From Deefgea piscis (GTDB taxonomy: Bacteria > Pseudomonadota > Gammaproteobacteria > Burkholderiales > Chitinibacteraceae), in NCBI RefSeq assembly GCF_013284055.1, contig NZ_CP054143.1, positions 1,736,001-1,800,000 of the forward strand: DNA of 64,000 bases. Reading direction: 5' to 3'. The notes below the pieces were generated by a model. It was not told the origin of the DNA, did no database searches, and was given only the letters and a program-made list of their open reading frames with translations. Shown here piece by piece: positions 10,097-19,692 of the stretch (position 1 is the first letter of the stretch; every line of letters starts with the position of its first letter). Both the position numbers and the translations under genes were made by a program.

Positions 10097-10243
10097 CGTA
10101 GGGCGGCAATGAGTGAAACGAATTGCGCCGAATAAACGCGGAGCAACAACCCTGTGTGATTCAAGCATGATCCATTTTACCAACAGATGGATTCAATTAA
10201 CGCAAAAGCCGGTGCAATTCGCTTAAGCTCATTGCCCCCTACG
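10097..10243. repeat. Inverted repeat pair (CGTAGGGCGGCAATGAG type)
   Basis: Arm at 10097-10113 and complementary arm CTCATTGCCCCCTACG at 10228-10243, with related AATTGCG/GCAATT segments inside. It is a dispersed extragenic palindrome of the kind common in betaproteobacterial genomes. The whole 9964-10307 gap holds only this and the half-repeat at 9983. Confidence 0.5.
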
Positions 10244-10307
10244 ACTGCATCGTATTCGGTACGATTGCAGTTAGTCGAAGCTACGATGGTTTTTCTGAGG
10301 TGAATAA

Positions 10308-10775
10308 ATGAGTTCAATCAAAATAGGGTGTAGTGCTGGTACTTCTATTCGGCACAATACGCATATTATTATGGCCTCTTTTTTACTATCAGCATTGCTT
10401 GCTTATGCTCATTACCAATATGGCTTTAAGTTTGCGCTACTTTTTGTGGCTATAAATCTGCTTGGTCTTTTAATTCATTTGGCAAGTAAAATTGAGTGTA
10501 CTTTTGATGCTGAATTAAATGCTCTTTTCTTAGAAAAATCTATTTTTGCTTGGCGAATGGCGAGTGAAAAAACGATGCCTGTTTCTGATTTTTCTTATGT
10601 TTATGTGAAAGAGGGACGTTATGGTTATGAGCTTACTTTGTTTAGCACGATCCGCGACGAGTTGGTTTTATTCAGTGTCGAGCTTGAGAATGCTGAGTCT
10701 GAGGCTCAAAGAGTGGCAGGCATTTTAAATATCACGAATAAAGGCGTGTTGATGTCAAAGGGTTTTTCTCAGTAG
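10308..10775 (+). CDS. Hypothetical two-helix membrane protein
   Basis: 155 aa. Two adjacent hydrophobic segments (about residues 20-34 and 39-56) are followed by a soluble, beta-rich tail of about 95 residues. No family recognised. GAGGTGA lies before the ATG. It is more A+T-rich than its neighbours, which may indicate transfer or simply weak selection. It is alone in its transcription unit and ends before a bidirectional terminator. Confidence 0.6.
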   Translation: MSSIKIGCSAGTSIRHNTHIIMASFLLSALLAYAHYQYGFKFALLFVAINLLGLLIHLASKIECTFDAELNALFLEKSIFAWRMASEKTMPVSDFSYVYVKEGRYGYELTLFSTIRDELVLFSVELENAESEAQRVAGILNITNKGVLMSKGFSQ

Positions 10776-10831
10776 GGTCACCGCTAGGACTCTGCGATTT
10801 TAGCTAGAAATAAACGAATTGATATAAATGT

Positions 10832-10858
10832 AAAAAACCGGCGCGAAGCCGGTTTTTT
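10832..10858. terminator. Bidirectional intrinsic terminator
   Basis: AAAAAACCGGC/GCCGGTTTTTT stem (10832-10842, 10848-10858) with a GCGAA loop. It has T-runs on both strands and serves the gene at 10308 (+) and ilvC (-). Confidence 0.85.
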
Positions 10859-10955
10859 ATTTGATGCATCATTTTAGCGAGCGAAACGCGATTGGGCGCG
10901 CAGCGAAGATGTTTTATTTTCTTCTCGGCTCAATCACGTTGCAGCCGCTTAAAAA

Positions 10956-11981
<1,026 letters not shown>

Positions 11982-11993
11982 TTAGTGGTAATA

Positions 11994-12040
11994 GGTATTG
12001 GGTTGTGGGGCTTGCCTGTAAATACCTACAGGCAAATACC
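11994..12040. repeat. 47-bp palindromic element, copy 2
   Basis: Ends GGTATT and AATACC, total exactly 47 bp. Inside it has a strong stem TTGCCTGTA/TACAGGCAA (12012-12020, 12027-12035). It fills most of the ilvH-ilvC spacer, so it is transcribed within the operon and could affect mRNA processing or ilvC expression. Confidence 0.7.
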
Positions 12041-12044
12041 CTAA

Positions 12045-12536
12045 CTATAGTTTCAAGATCCGTTCACCACGGCCGATGCCTGAGGCACCGGTGCGCACGG
12101 TTTCTAAAATCGCTGATTGGTCGAGTGCATTGATAAAAGCGCTGAGCTTTTCACCAGTGCCAGTCAGTTCAATCGTATAGGTTTTTTCGGTCACGTCGAT
12201 GATACGCCCACGGAAAATATCCGCCATGCGTTTCATTTCGTCGCGATCTTTGCCGGTAGCGCGTACTTTAATGAGCATCAGTTCACGCTCAATGTGATCG
12301 GCCTCGTTCAGGTCGATCACTTTAACCACTTCGATCAGCTTGTTGAGCTGCTTGGTGATTTGTTCGATCACATCTTCCGAGCCGTGCGTGACAATGGTCA
12401 TGCGGCTCATGGTTGGATCTTCGGTGGTTTGCACCGTCAGTGAATCAATATTGTAGCCACGAGCCGAAAACAGGCCCGTCACACGCGATAGCGCACCGGC
12501 TTCGTTTTCAATCAGGACAGATAAAATATGGCGCAT
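12045..12536 (-). CDS. ilvH: Acetolactate synthase small (regulatory) subunit
   Basis: Valine-binding regulatory subunit that activates and feedback-controls the IlvI catalytic subunit. The N-terminal ACT domain (MRHILSVLIENEAGALSRV, then FSARGYNIDSLTV) and the C-terminal ALS_ss domain are both present. The start at 12536 is preferred over ATG 12542 because AAGGAG lies eight bases upstream and matches the family start. It follows ilvI with almost no spacing, consistent with coupling. Confidence 0.95.
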   Translation of the reverse strand: MRHILSVLIENEAGALSRVTGLFSARGYNIDSLTVQTTEDPTMSRMTIVTHGSEDVIEQITKQLNKLIEVVKVIDLNEADHIERELMLIKVRATGKDRDEMKRMADIFRGRIIDVTEKTYTIELTGTGEKLSAFINALDQSAILETVRTGASGIGRGERILKL

Positions 12537-12548
12537 GTTCATCTCTCC

Positions 12549-14309
12549 TTAGCAAAGATTGCCGTAATCACGGTTGTTTTCAAATGGCGTGAGCTGCATT
12601 GATTGCATATGCGGCGGCAAGTCCATTTGGTTAAGCCCTTTGCCGTTTTGGATCATTGGGAACACATTGGCTTTTGGATTGGTTAAGAAATCCATAAATA
12701 CCAAGCGCTCTTTCATGGCAAACGCTTCGCGTAGTGCCGGCTCTACGTCGGCTGGCTTAGTGATTTGCATGCCAACGTGACCATAGGCTTCAGCCAACTT
12801 CACAAAGTCAGGCAATGCATCGACATACGATTCAGAATAACGCGTGCCATAGAAGAACTCTTGCCATTGGCGAACCATACCCAAGTAGCCGTTGTTCAGA
12901 TTAATAATCTTCACTGGCGTGTGGTATTGCTTGCACGTCGACAATTCTTGAATATTCATCTGGATCGAGCCGTCGCCGGTGATACAAGCCACATCAGCAT
13001 ACGGATTAGCCAGTTGGGCACCCATCGCGGCAGGTAGACCAAAGCCCATCGTGCCCAAGCCGCCAGAGTTAATCCATTGGCGTGGACGGTTAAATTGATA
13101 ATATTGCGCGGTAAACATTTGATGCTGACCAACGTCCGAAGTAATGATGGCTTCGCCACCGGTGACTTCGAACAATTTTTGCATCACAAATTGCGGCTGA
13201 ATAATTTCGTCGTCTTGTGGGTACCACAAGCTTTTTGGTGCACGCCATTCGTTAATTTGATCCCACCACGCATTCAAGGCTTTTTCGCTTGGACGGGCGT
13301 TTGTTTCTTTGAGTACGGCGATGAGATCTTTCAGTACGTCTTTTACGTCGCCAACAATCGGCACGTCGACTTTAACGCGCTTGGCAATCGACGATGGATC
13401 GATGTCGATTTGTACAATTTTTTTGCTTTGTGACAAAAACTGCGCTGGATTTGAAATCACGCGGTCATCAAAACGAGCGCCGATGGCGATGATGGTGTCA
13501 GCGTATTGCATCGCCATATTGGCTTCATACGTGCCATGCATGCCGAGCATGCCCAAAAACTGCTTGTCTGAACCGGGATAAGCACCCAAACCCATCAGCG
13601 TATTGGTGCATGGCACATTGAGCATGCGCACCAATTCAGTCACTTCTTCTGAGGCATTGCCCAAGATCGCGCCGCCACCCACATAGATATATGGGCGTTT
13701 AGCTTGCTCGAGTAATTGCGCGGCTTTTTTGATTTGCCCTGGATGGCCTTTCACTGGCGGGTTATAGCTGCGAATGGCCACCGATTTAGGGTATTCAAAA
13801 ACGGCCTTGGCTTGCGTCACATCTTTAGGTACGTCAATCACCACTGGGCCGGGACGACCCGTTGTGGCAATGTAAAACGCTTTTTTGATCGTTGTGGCTA
13901 GATCTTTAACGTCTTTGACTAAGAAATTATGCTTCACAATCGGGCGTGAACAGCCGACCATGTCGACTTCTTGGAAGGCGTCTGAGCCAATCGATGGCGT
14001 ACCGACTTGGCCAGAAATCACCACCATTGGAATCGAGTCCATAAACGCTGTGGCAATGCCGGTTAAAGCATTGGTAGCGCCTGGGCCCGATGTCACTAAC
14101 GCGACGCCAATTTTATCGCTGGATCGTGAGTAAGCATCAGCGGCATGAACGGCAGCTTGTTCATGACGAACGAGTACGTGTTTGAATTTGTTTTGTTTGA
14201 AAATCGCATCATAGATTTCCAAAACCGCGCCGCCGGGATAGCCGAATACAAATTCGACATTTTCTTCGGCAAGACAGCGCGCAAGAATTTCAGCGCCCGA
14301 GATCTGCAT
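12549..14309 (-). CDS. ilvI: Acetolactate synthase large (catalytic) subunit
   Basis: Thiamine-diphosphate enzyme condensing pyruvate with pyruvate or 2-oxobutyrate, the first common step of branched-chain amino acid synthesis. The N-terminal TPP Glu is in RHEQAAVHAADAYSR. The FAD/middle domain follows, and the C-terminal TPP-Mg motif is GDGSIQMN through LNN. 586 aa is normal. It is the first gene of ilvI-ilvH-ilvC. The upstream 130 bp hold a short frame rich in Leu/Ile/Val and two hairpins, suggesting leader control. Confidence 0.96.
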   Translation of the reverse strand: MQISGAEILARCLAEENVEFVFGYPGGAVLEIYDAIFKQNKFKHVLVRHEQAAVHAADAYSRSSDKIGVALVTSGPGATNALTGIATAFMDSIPMVVISGQVGTPSIGSDAFQEVDMVGCSRPIVKHNFLVKDVKDLATTIKKAFYIATTGRPGPVVIDVPKDVTQAKAVFEYPKSVAIRSYNPPVKGHPGQIKKAAQLLEQAKRPYIYVGGGAILGNASEEVTELVRMLNVPCTNTLMGLGAYPGSDKQFLGMLGMHGTYEANMAMQYADTIIAIGARFDDRVISNPAQFLSQSKKIVQIDIDPSSIAKRVKVDVPIVGDVKDVLKDLIAVLKETNARPSEKALNAWWDQINEWRAPKSLWYPQDDEIIQPQFVMQKLFEVTGGEAIITSDVGQHQMFTAQYYQFNRPRQWINSGGLGTMGFGLPAAMGAQLANPYADVACITGDGSIQMNIQELSTCKQYHTPVKIINLNNGYLGMVRQWQEFFYGTRYSESYVDALPDFVKLAEAYGHVGMQITKPADVEPALREAFAMKERLVFMDFLTNPKANVFPMIQNGKGLNQMDLPPHMQSMQLTPFENNRDYGNLC

Positions 14310-14348
14310 GGGTTAAGTCCTGAGTCAATCGTTGATCGGTTGGTGCAA

Positions 14349-14391
14349 GCTGCTAGTTAGCAGCAGGCAACTATTGAAGAGCGTTCAATAG
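14349..14391 (-). promoter_or_regulatory. Two hairpins in the ilvI leader
   Basis: Stem CTATTGAA/TTCAATAG (14371-14378, 14384-14391) and stem GCTGCT/AGCAGC (14349-14354, 14359-14364), one after the other in the ilvI 5' leader. The first lies inside the putative leader peptide and the second spans its stop codon. Neither is followed by a U-run, so a classical terminator is not shown. Confidence 0.45.
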
Positions 14392-14440
14392 CCAATGCCG
14401 CGCATGTAAGCTTCAAGAGCTCATCTATTAGAGCGGGCAT
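14357..14440 (-). CDS. Possible ilv leader peptide (27 aa)
   Basis: Short frame ATG 14440 to TAA 14357, 47 bp before ilvI. Nine of 27 residues are Leu, Ile or Val (MPALIDELLKL at the start, SSIVACC at the end), as in attenuation leader peptides of ilv operons. A weak Shine-Dalgarno is the main argument against translation. Overlap with two hairpins is suggestive. Ribosome stalling at Leu/Ile/Val codons would alter their folding; this is inference. Confidence 0.4.
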   Translation of the reverse strand: MPALIDELLKLTCAALAIERSSIVACC

Positions 14441-14705
14441 TTTATTAACTGGACTTGCCGCAGTTCACTGGCTTGTGGCCATCAAGAACGAAGTGTGATG
14501 CGCTTGCGGTGTCGATCCAGTGCCCCTGCCGTCTGTTTAAACGACCGGTCGCTTTAGTGACTTTGTGTAGGGGGTTAAAGGTAAACGATAGGCTTTATTT
14601 TGGCAAGTTTTTCTGGCTGAATATTTTTGCTTTTGTTAGTATCAATCCCCTGTTTTTGCTGGCTATTTGGCAGCAGTTTTACGCTTTCCTGTTTTGGAGT
14701 CCCGT

Positions 14706-15272
14706 TTGGCAAGTCAGCAACAATTGAATGATTTTTTAGCCAGTGTAGAGCGCCGTGCATGGCGGCAAGCTCAGTACGCCGTGCGCGATCACGAGCACGC
14801 TTTGGATATAGTGCAAGATGCCATGCTGAAATTAGCCACACATTATGCTGACAAACCAGCATCAGAATGGCCAATGTTATTTCAAACTATCTTGCAAAAT
14901 ACAATACGAGACTTTCTTCGTCGAAATAAATTGCGTCAATTTTGGGTGAGTTTATTCTCTAAATTTTCATCTAATTCTAATGATGAAACTGACTCAGCTG
15001 ATCCGCTATCTTATGTTCCGCACAATAGCGAGCTCAATCCCAGTGCAGAACAAGCCGTATTGCAGCAGCAAAATATGGCGTTAATCGAAGAAGGACTGGC
15101 TTTATTGCCAGCACGTCAACGTGAAGCCTTCTTGCTGCGTTATTGGGAGGAGATGGATGTGCAAGAAACCGCGCAAGTGATGGGCTGCTCTGAAGGCAGT
15201 GTTAAAACGCATTGTTCGCGCGCTTGTCATACCTTGGCCGATTGGCTTAAACAAAGGGGGCTCACCCTATGA
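14706..15272 (+). CDS. ECF-type RNA polymerase sigma factor
   Basis: Sigma-70 family protein with region 2 (DHEHALDIVQDAMLKLATHY, then DFLRRNKLRQFW) and region 4 (LPARQREAFLLRYWEEMDVQETAQVMGCSEGSVKTHCSRA). The frame is open from an ATG at 14667, but TTG 14706 has GGAG six bases upstream and matches the usual family start, giving 188 aa. It is coupled to the next gene by a four-base overlap. Cluster order sigma-DUF3619-DUF3106-RDD is conserved in betaproteobacteria. The DUF3619 protein may act as its membrane regulator. Confidence 0.9.
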   Translation: MASQQQLNDFLASVERRAWRQAQYAVRDHEHALDIVQDAMLKLATHYADKPASEWPMLFQTILQNTIRDFLRRNKLRQFWVSLFSKFSSNSNDETDSADPLSYVPHNSELNPSAEQAVLQQQNMALIEEGLALLPARQREAFLLRYWEEMDVQETAQVMGCSEGSVKTHCSRACHTLADWLKQRGLTL

Positions 15273-15619
15273 ATGAATTTGATGAAGCAAAGCAGCAGCA
15301 TTTAGCACAATTGAGTCGCCAGGTGGCTGATGCGCCGATTCCTGAAGAAATTCGTGCCCGTTTAATTCAAGCCCGCCAAGCGGCGGTGGCACAGGCTGGG
15401 GCACCGCATTCTCGCGCTAGCGAGGTGTTAGCGCTGGTTAATGCACACCCTAAAATCAGCATGGTGAGTGTATTGCTGGTGCTGTTATTGAGTGTCACTT
15501 TCGTGCAACAGCAGCAGTCCAAACCAATGACAAGCTCGATTGATTTGGCTTTATTAAGTAGCGATGTGGCGATGGATGATTTACTTGACCCTACTTTATT
15601 GGATGCGCAGTCACGATGA
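15269..15619 (+). CDS. DUF3619 single-pass membrane protein
   Basis: 116 aa with a soluble N-terminus (about 70 residues), one membrane helix near residues 71-84 (ISMVSVLLVLLLSV) and a short outer tail ending SSDVAMDDLLDP, typical of DUF3619. It lies directly after an ECF sigma gene (overlap ATGA). The topology, cytoplasmic N-terminal domain plus one helix, resembles anti-sigma factors, but no zinc-binding motif is seen, so that role is only a possibility. Confidence 0.75.
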   Translation: MNEFDEAKQQHLAQLSRQVADAPIPEEIRARLIQARQAAVAQAGAPHSRASEVLALVNAHPKISMVSVLLVLLLSVTFVQQQQSKPMTSSIDLALLSSDVAMDDLLDPTLLDAQSR

Positions 15620-15999
15620 AACGATTGATCATATTGCTGTGTACGCTGCTGTTTTGGAGTGCTGCTGCGCAGGCGGCGCCAGCTTGGTCGGAACTAACGC
15701 CAGCTCAACGCGAAGTATTAAGCACCATGCAAACCCAATGGGATGGTTTGCCAAATGAAGATCAGCAACGATTTTCTGCTTTGGCGTTGCGCTGCTCACA
15801 AATGCCGCCACATCATCAAGAAAAAATGCGCGCGCGTATCAATCGATGGGCCACATTAAGCCCTGAGCAGCGTGAACGTGCGCGCGAAAACTATCGGCGT
15901 TTGCAAGCGATGTCGCCTGAAGAGCGACAAAAACTGATGCAACAGCGCCATCACCGACGAGCCAGCCAAGCTTGCTGTAATTCACCAAAAACTGAGTAG
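15616..15999 (+). CDS. DUF3106 secreted protein
   Basis: 127 aa. Signal peptide (MKRLIILLCTLLFWSAAAQA) followed by a DUF3106 repeat-like region rich in Trp, Leu-Ser/Thr-Pro-Glu and Gln/Arg: WSELTPAQREVL, RFSALA, INRWATLSPEQRERARENY, RLQAMSPEER. It should act in the periplasm; family function is unknown. The start overlaps the DUF3619 stop by four bases, keeping the cluster coupled. Confidence 0.85.
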   Translation: MKRLIILLCTLLFWSAAAQAAPAWSELTPAQREVLSTMQTQWDGLPNEDQQRFSALALRCSQMPPHHQEKMRARINRWATLSPEQRERARENYRRLQAMSPEERQKLMQQRHHRRASQACCNSPKTE

Positions 16000-16006
16000 G
16001 ACCAAT

Positions 16007-16564
16007 ATGCTAATTAGTGCGGGTTTAACACGCCGTTTTGTGTCGTTTTTGTATGAGATTTTATTACTCACCGCCTTATTGCTGATTGCCGAAGGGCTGT
16101 TTCAAGGTGGCTTTCAGCTGTTTTCTGGGCACGCGGTGACCGAGTTAAGTGCTTATCCTTGGCTCAATGCCCTCAATTTTGCCTGGCTAACGCTGGTGAG
16201 CTTGCTGTATTTTGGCTGGTGCTGGATCCGCGGCGGGCAAACCTTGGCGATGAAAACTTGGCGCTGCCGCTTGCTGATGCAAGATGGCGCGAATTTAACG
16301 CCTAAAGCGGTGTTGATTCGTTTTGTGGTGGCGAGCGCCTGTTATCTGCCGTTATTGCCGATTTATCTGTTGGCGCGTAAACAGCCGGAATATCAAATGG
16401 GCTTGTATATTGCCTGCGGTTTATTTGTATTGCCGTTTATTTGGGCGCTGTTTGATCGGGATAAGCAGTTTATTTACGATCGTTTTGCCAACACCCGCAC
16501 GGTGTTTTTTCCCAAAGAAGTGCCGTCAAAATACGCCAAGCCCAGTCAGGATGAGGCAGCGTAG
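16007..16564 (+). CDS. RDD-family membrane protein
   Basis: 185 aa with the RDD signature near the N-terminus (GLTRRFVSFLYEILLL) and three to four hydrophobic segments (about residues 15-33, 50-70, 103-125, 130-145). The later FDRDKQFIYDRFANTRTVF matches the conserved C-terminal part of RDD proteins. Family members have been linked to ion transport, but the role here is unknown. It is the last gene of the sigma-DUF3619-DUF3106 cluster and ends before a bidirectional terminator. Confidence 0.85.
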   Translation: MLISAGLTRRFVSFLYEILLLTALLLIAEGLFQGGFQLFSGHAVTELSAYPWLNALNFAWLTLVSLLYFGWCWIRGGQTLAMKTWRCRLLMQDGANLTPKAVLIRFVVASACYLPLLPIYLLARKQPEYQMGLYIACGLFVLPFIWALFDRDKQFIYDRFANTRTVFFPKEVPSKYAKPSQDEAA

Positions 16565-16594
16565 TCTAGGCTAAAGCGCAGGTATTTAGCGACG

Positions 16595-16640
16595 AAAAAA
16601 CCGTTGTCACTGGTGTATGAAGCAGTGCAACGGTTTTTTT
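16595..16640. terminator. Bidirectional intrinsic terminator
   Basis: AAAAAACCGTTG/CAACGGTTTTTTT stem extended by CACTG/CAGTG, with T-runs on both strands, between the convergent RDD gene and lnt. Confidence 0.85.
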
Positions 16641-16649
16641 ATGCCGGGT

Positions 16650-18113
16650 TTAGTTTTGGCGACTACGGAAAAAAGCCAGTACTAACAGTGCCAGCAACAA
16701 GCCAATTACGGGTTTATCACCGGCCCATTGATACGGGGTATGGCCTTGCATATGGCGAACTTCGCCTTCTAAAACCGCTTGGGTTTGCTCGGGCAAGCTG
16801 CTCACAATTCGGCCTTTGGCATCAATAATCGCCGTTTTACCGGTGTTGGTGGCGCGGATGAGGTAGCGGCCGTTTTCGAGCGCTCGGGCGCGCGCCATTT
16901 GCGCGTGTTGCTCGGCCGCCCAAGAGCCATCAAACCACGCCATATTGGTAAAGTTCGCCAGTAATGTCGCATTAGCGGCGTTAATGCGGATTTCGTCACC
17001 AAAAACGTCTTCGTAGCAAATATTAGCGGCGATCAGCCCGCCATTCATCGTCAATGGCGCTTGCGCCAGTGGTGCGCGCTGAAAACCGCTCATTGGCATC
17101 TCAAGCATTTGATACGCCCAGCCAAATAGCCACGGCAGCGGAATGTATTCTCCAAAGGGCACCAAGTGTGATTTGGCGTATTGCTCTTGGGCTGGGTTGG
17201 CTAAATTCACCACTGAATTTTGATATTGATCTGGCTTTGGCCCGCGCGTGGCCACGCCCATTAACAGCGTGGCGGATTTTTGCTGAGCGATTTGGCGTAG
17301 TTCTGCCAGATAGTCGGGCGGTATCTCGTTAAAAAACGACGGAATCGCCGTTTCGGGCAGCAAGATCAGTTGGCCTTGGGCGGCTTGGCTGAGCGTGAGA
17401 TAGCTTTTGAGGCTGTCAAAATAAAAGTCAGCATTCCACTTCATGCTTTGCCCGATATTGCCCTGCAAAACGCTGACTTTGAGTGGCTCGCCGATGGGGT
17501 AGGTCCAATTGATTTTTTGCAGTAATTGGCTGCTACTGAATAATGCAATCGCCAAACCAAGCGCGAGTTTTTTATCCAATAAAAATACGCCAACGCATAA
17601 AGCCATTAACCAACCTGCGCCATAGCTGCCAATAATAGGGTATAGCCCGCCAAGCCAATCAATCTGTGCGCTACCGACCGATGCCCAAGGAAAGCCAGTA
17701 AACAGCCAACCGCGCAGCCATTCACACAAAATAAACATCGTTGGCGCAATCAGCGTAAAGCGCCAGCTATCGCGGCAGGGTATTTTCCATGTGAGCCAGC
17801 CAGCCAACATTGGAAACAAGGCTAAATAAGTCGCAAACAGCAGCACTGCGCCAGCCGCCGCTGGCGCTGGCATTTTGCCGTGGGTATGTAGACTGATGTA
17901 AATCCAGCCGGCATTGGCAACGAAATACCCCAGCCCCCAAGCTAAGCCCGGCCATAAAGCTTGCCGTGCAGAACCGGCTTTTTGCCAGCCGGTAAATAAA
18001 ATCCACAGCGAAATTGGCAGCAGCCAAAATTGCGATAAAGGCGCAAAAGCGGCCACAGCGCTAGCGCCGGCAAGGCATTGAATGAGTAGGAATAGATAGC
18101 GATTTTTGGGCAT
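16650..18113 (-). CDS. lnt: Apolipoprotein N-acyltransferase
   Basis: Inner-membrane enzyme adding the third acyl chain to lipoproteins. The N-terminal half has about six membrane segments and the C-terminal half is a periplasmic nitrilase-like domain. Visible triad elements are Glu in LLPETAIPSF, Lys in the ARGPKPDQYQNS to HLVPFGEYIPLP region and Cys in NICYEDVFGDE. A final hydrophobic segment (IGLLLALLVLAFF) closes the protein. 487 aa is a typical length. It is last in the miaB-phoH-ybeY-corC-lnt cluster. Confidence 0.95.
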   Translation of the reverse strand: MPKNRYLFLLIQCLAGASAVAAFAPLSQFWLLPISLWILFTGWQKAGSARQALWPGLAWGLGYFVANAGWIYISLHTHGKMPAPAAAGAVLLFATYLALFPMLAGWLTWKIPCRDSWRFTLIAPTMFILCEWLRGWLFTGFPWASVGSAQIDWLGGLYPIIGSYGAGWLMALCVGVFLLDKKLALGLAIALFSSSQLLQKINWTYPIGEPLKVSVLQGNIGQSMKWNADFYFDSLKSYLTLSQAAQGQLILLPETAIPSFFNEIPPDYLAELRQIAQQKSATLLMGVATRGPKPDQYQNSVVNLANPAQEQYAKSHLVPFGEYIPLPWLFGWAYQMLEMPMSGFQRAPLAQAPLTMNGGLIAANICYEDVFGDEIRINAANATLLANFTNMAWFDGSWAAEQHAQMARARALENGRYLIRATNTGKTAIIDAKGRIVSSLPEQTQAVLEGEVRHMQGHTPYQWAGDKPVIGLLLALLVLAFFRSRQN

Positions 18114-18211
18114 GGTCTAAAAGCGAAGTCGAAGTCGCGGTGCAAGGTGGTTTGCGAAGAGGAGGTGGCTTGGATCACGACGCATTGATTTTATCGTGAT
18201 CCATGGATGAC

Positions 18212-19060
18212 TTAAGCTTCGTGATGATCGGTGATTTTTTCTAGCAAAATTGAATGCACGCGGCGGCTATCAGCGCGCAAAATTAAGCAGCGGTAACCAT
18301 GGCAGTCGATGCTTTCGCCGCGTTTAGGCACATGGCCAAAGCAATCCATCATCACTCCTGCAATGGTGTCGAACTCATCGGTTGGAAAGCGGCTACCGAT
18401 GGTTTCATTCAAATCACTGATTTCTGTTACGCCTTTGACGCGCCAAGCGCCACGGCGATCTTGCACCATATTGTCTTCGTCTTCATCTTCGTCGTATTCG
18501 TCTTCGATATCGCCGACGATTTGTTCCATCACGTCTTCAATGGTGACTAGTCCGGCAACGCCGCCGTATTCATCGACCACAATCGCCATATGGTTGCGAT
18601 TATTCCGAAAATCTTTAAGTAGCACATTCAGGCGTTTGGCTTCGGGGATGTACACCGCAGGGCGCAGCATTTCGCGGACATTAAATTCGCTGTCGCTGGC
18701 ATAAAAACGCAGTAAATCTTTGGCTAGCAACACGCCCAATACATGGTCTTTGCTGCCGTCGATGACTGGAAAGCGCGAGTGGGCGGTTTCAATCACCAAG
18801 GGGATAAATTCGGCGGGGGAGTCGTTGATGTCGATGACATCCATTTGCGAGCGCGGCACCATCACATCGCGCACTTGCATGTCGCCCACATTGAGCACGC
18901 CTTCGATCATACCGAGGGCATCGGCGTCGAGTAATTGGCGCTCGAAAGCGGTGTGGAGAATTTCAACCAGTTCGCCGCGGTTTTCCGGCTCCCGTAACAG
19001 GAAATGGGTCAATCTTTCTAATAAGCTGGGCTTATAACTCGGGGACGGAACGTCGTCCAT
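18212..19060 (-). CDS. corC: CorC/HlyC-type CBS-domain protein
   Basis: Cytosolic protein with a tandem CBS pair (VRDVMVPRSQMDVI and VDEYGGVAGLVTIEDVMEQIVGDIEDEYDEDEDE) and a C-terminal CorC_HlyC (transporter-associated) domain; no membrane segments. It is associated with magnesium/cobalt efflux in enterobacteria. The frame opens at 19111, but the family start MDDVPSPSYKPS at 19060 is preferred (AGGAG is rather far, 13 bases upstream). It lies between ybeY and lnt, the usual order. Confidence 0.9.
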   Translation of the reverse strand: MDDVPSPSYKPSLLERLTHFLLREPENRGELVEILHTAFERQLLDADALGMIEGVLNVGDMQVRDVMVPRSQMDVIDINDSPAEFIPLVIETAHSRFPVIDGSKDHVLGVLLAKDLLRFYASDSEFNVREMLRPAVYIPEAKRLNVLLKDFRNNRNHMAIVVDEYGGVAGLVTIEDVMEQIVGDIEDEYDEDEDEDNMVQDRRGAWRVKGVTEISDLNETIGSRFPTDEFDTIAGVMMDCFGHVPKRGESIDCHGYRCLILRADSRRVHSILLEKITDHHEA

Positions 19061-19120
19061 AATGCGTATTGCTCCTATGGGTGGATAGCAGGGCTGGCCT
19101 GCAGCGATCAATGAGCGAAG

Positions 19121-19594
19121 TTATTCACGCTCGGTCAGATAAGGGTCATCATAACCCAGCTGCGTGACAATTTGGGTTTCGAGCAATTCCATTGCTTCGG
19201 CCTCGGCCTCTTCAAGATGATCAAACCCTTGTAAATGCAGCGTACCGTGCACCACCATATGGCAATAATGCGCCAATAAAGCCTTGCCTTGCTGCTGCGC
19301 TTCACGCTCAATCACCGCGCCACACAACACCAAATCGCCCATTAAAGGCTGGCCCGCAAGCTGTGGTAATTCATCATCAAAAGTAAACGTGAGTACATTG
19401 GTGGCGTAATCTTTTTGCCGATAATCACGGTTCAGCGTTTGCCCTTCGTCGGCATCAACAAAGCGCAGCGTGATTTCAGCGTGCTCAATTTGCTTGGACA
19501 AAGCGGCGTTCACCCATTTTCTTAATAAACTTTTACGTGGAATGGGGCTGTTGCGGCTTTCGTTTTGAATGGCGAGCTGGATTTGATTTTTCAT
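19121..19594 (-). CDS. ybeY: Endoribonuclease YbeY (rRNA maturation factor)
   Basis: Zinc-dependent endoribonuclease in 16S rRNA maturation and ribosome quality control. The signature HGTLHLQGFDH supplies three histidine ligands. A preceding ADEGQTLNRDYRQKDYATNVLTF matches the family core. The annotated frame could extend to 19672, but the start at 19594 (MKNQIQLAIQ) gives the normal 157 aa. It is 99 bp after phoH, whose product acts with it in the conserved cluster. Confidence 0.92.
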   Translation of the reverse strand: MKNQIQLAIQNESRNSPIPRKSLLRKWVNAALSKQIEHAEITLRFVDADEGQTLNRDYRQKDYATNVLTFTFDDELPQLAGQPLMGDLVLCGAVIEREAQQQGKALLAHYCHMVVHGTLHLQGFDHLEEAEAEAMELLETQIVTQLGYDDPYLTERE

Positions 19595-19692
19595 TATTGC
19601 GAGCTTTTTCTTGGTCACTGTAGGCTGGGCTGGCCCAGTCAATCGGAGCTTGTGTGGTGGGCTTAAGCCCATCCTACAAGCCCAACCTAAAT

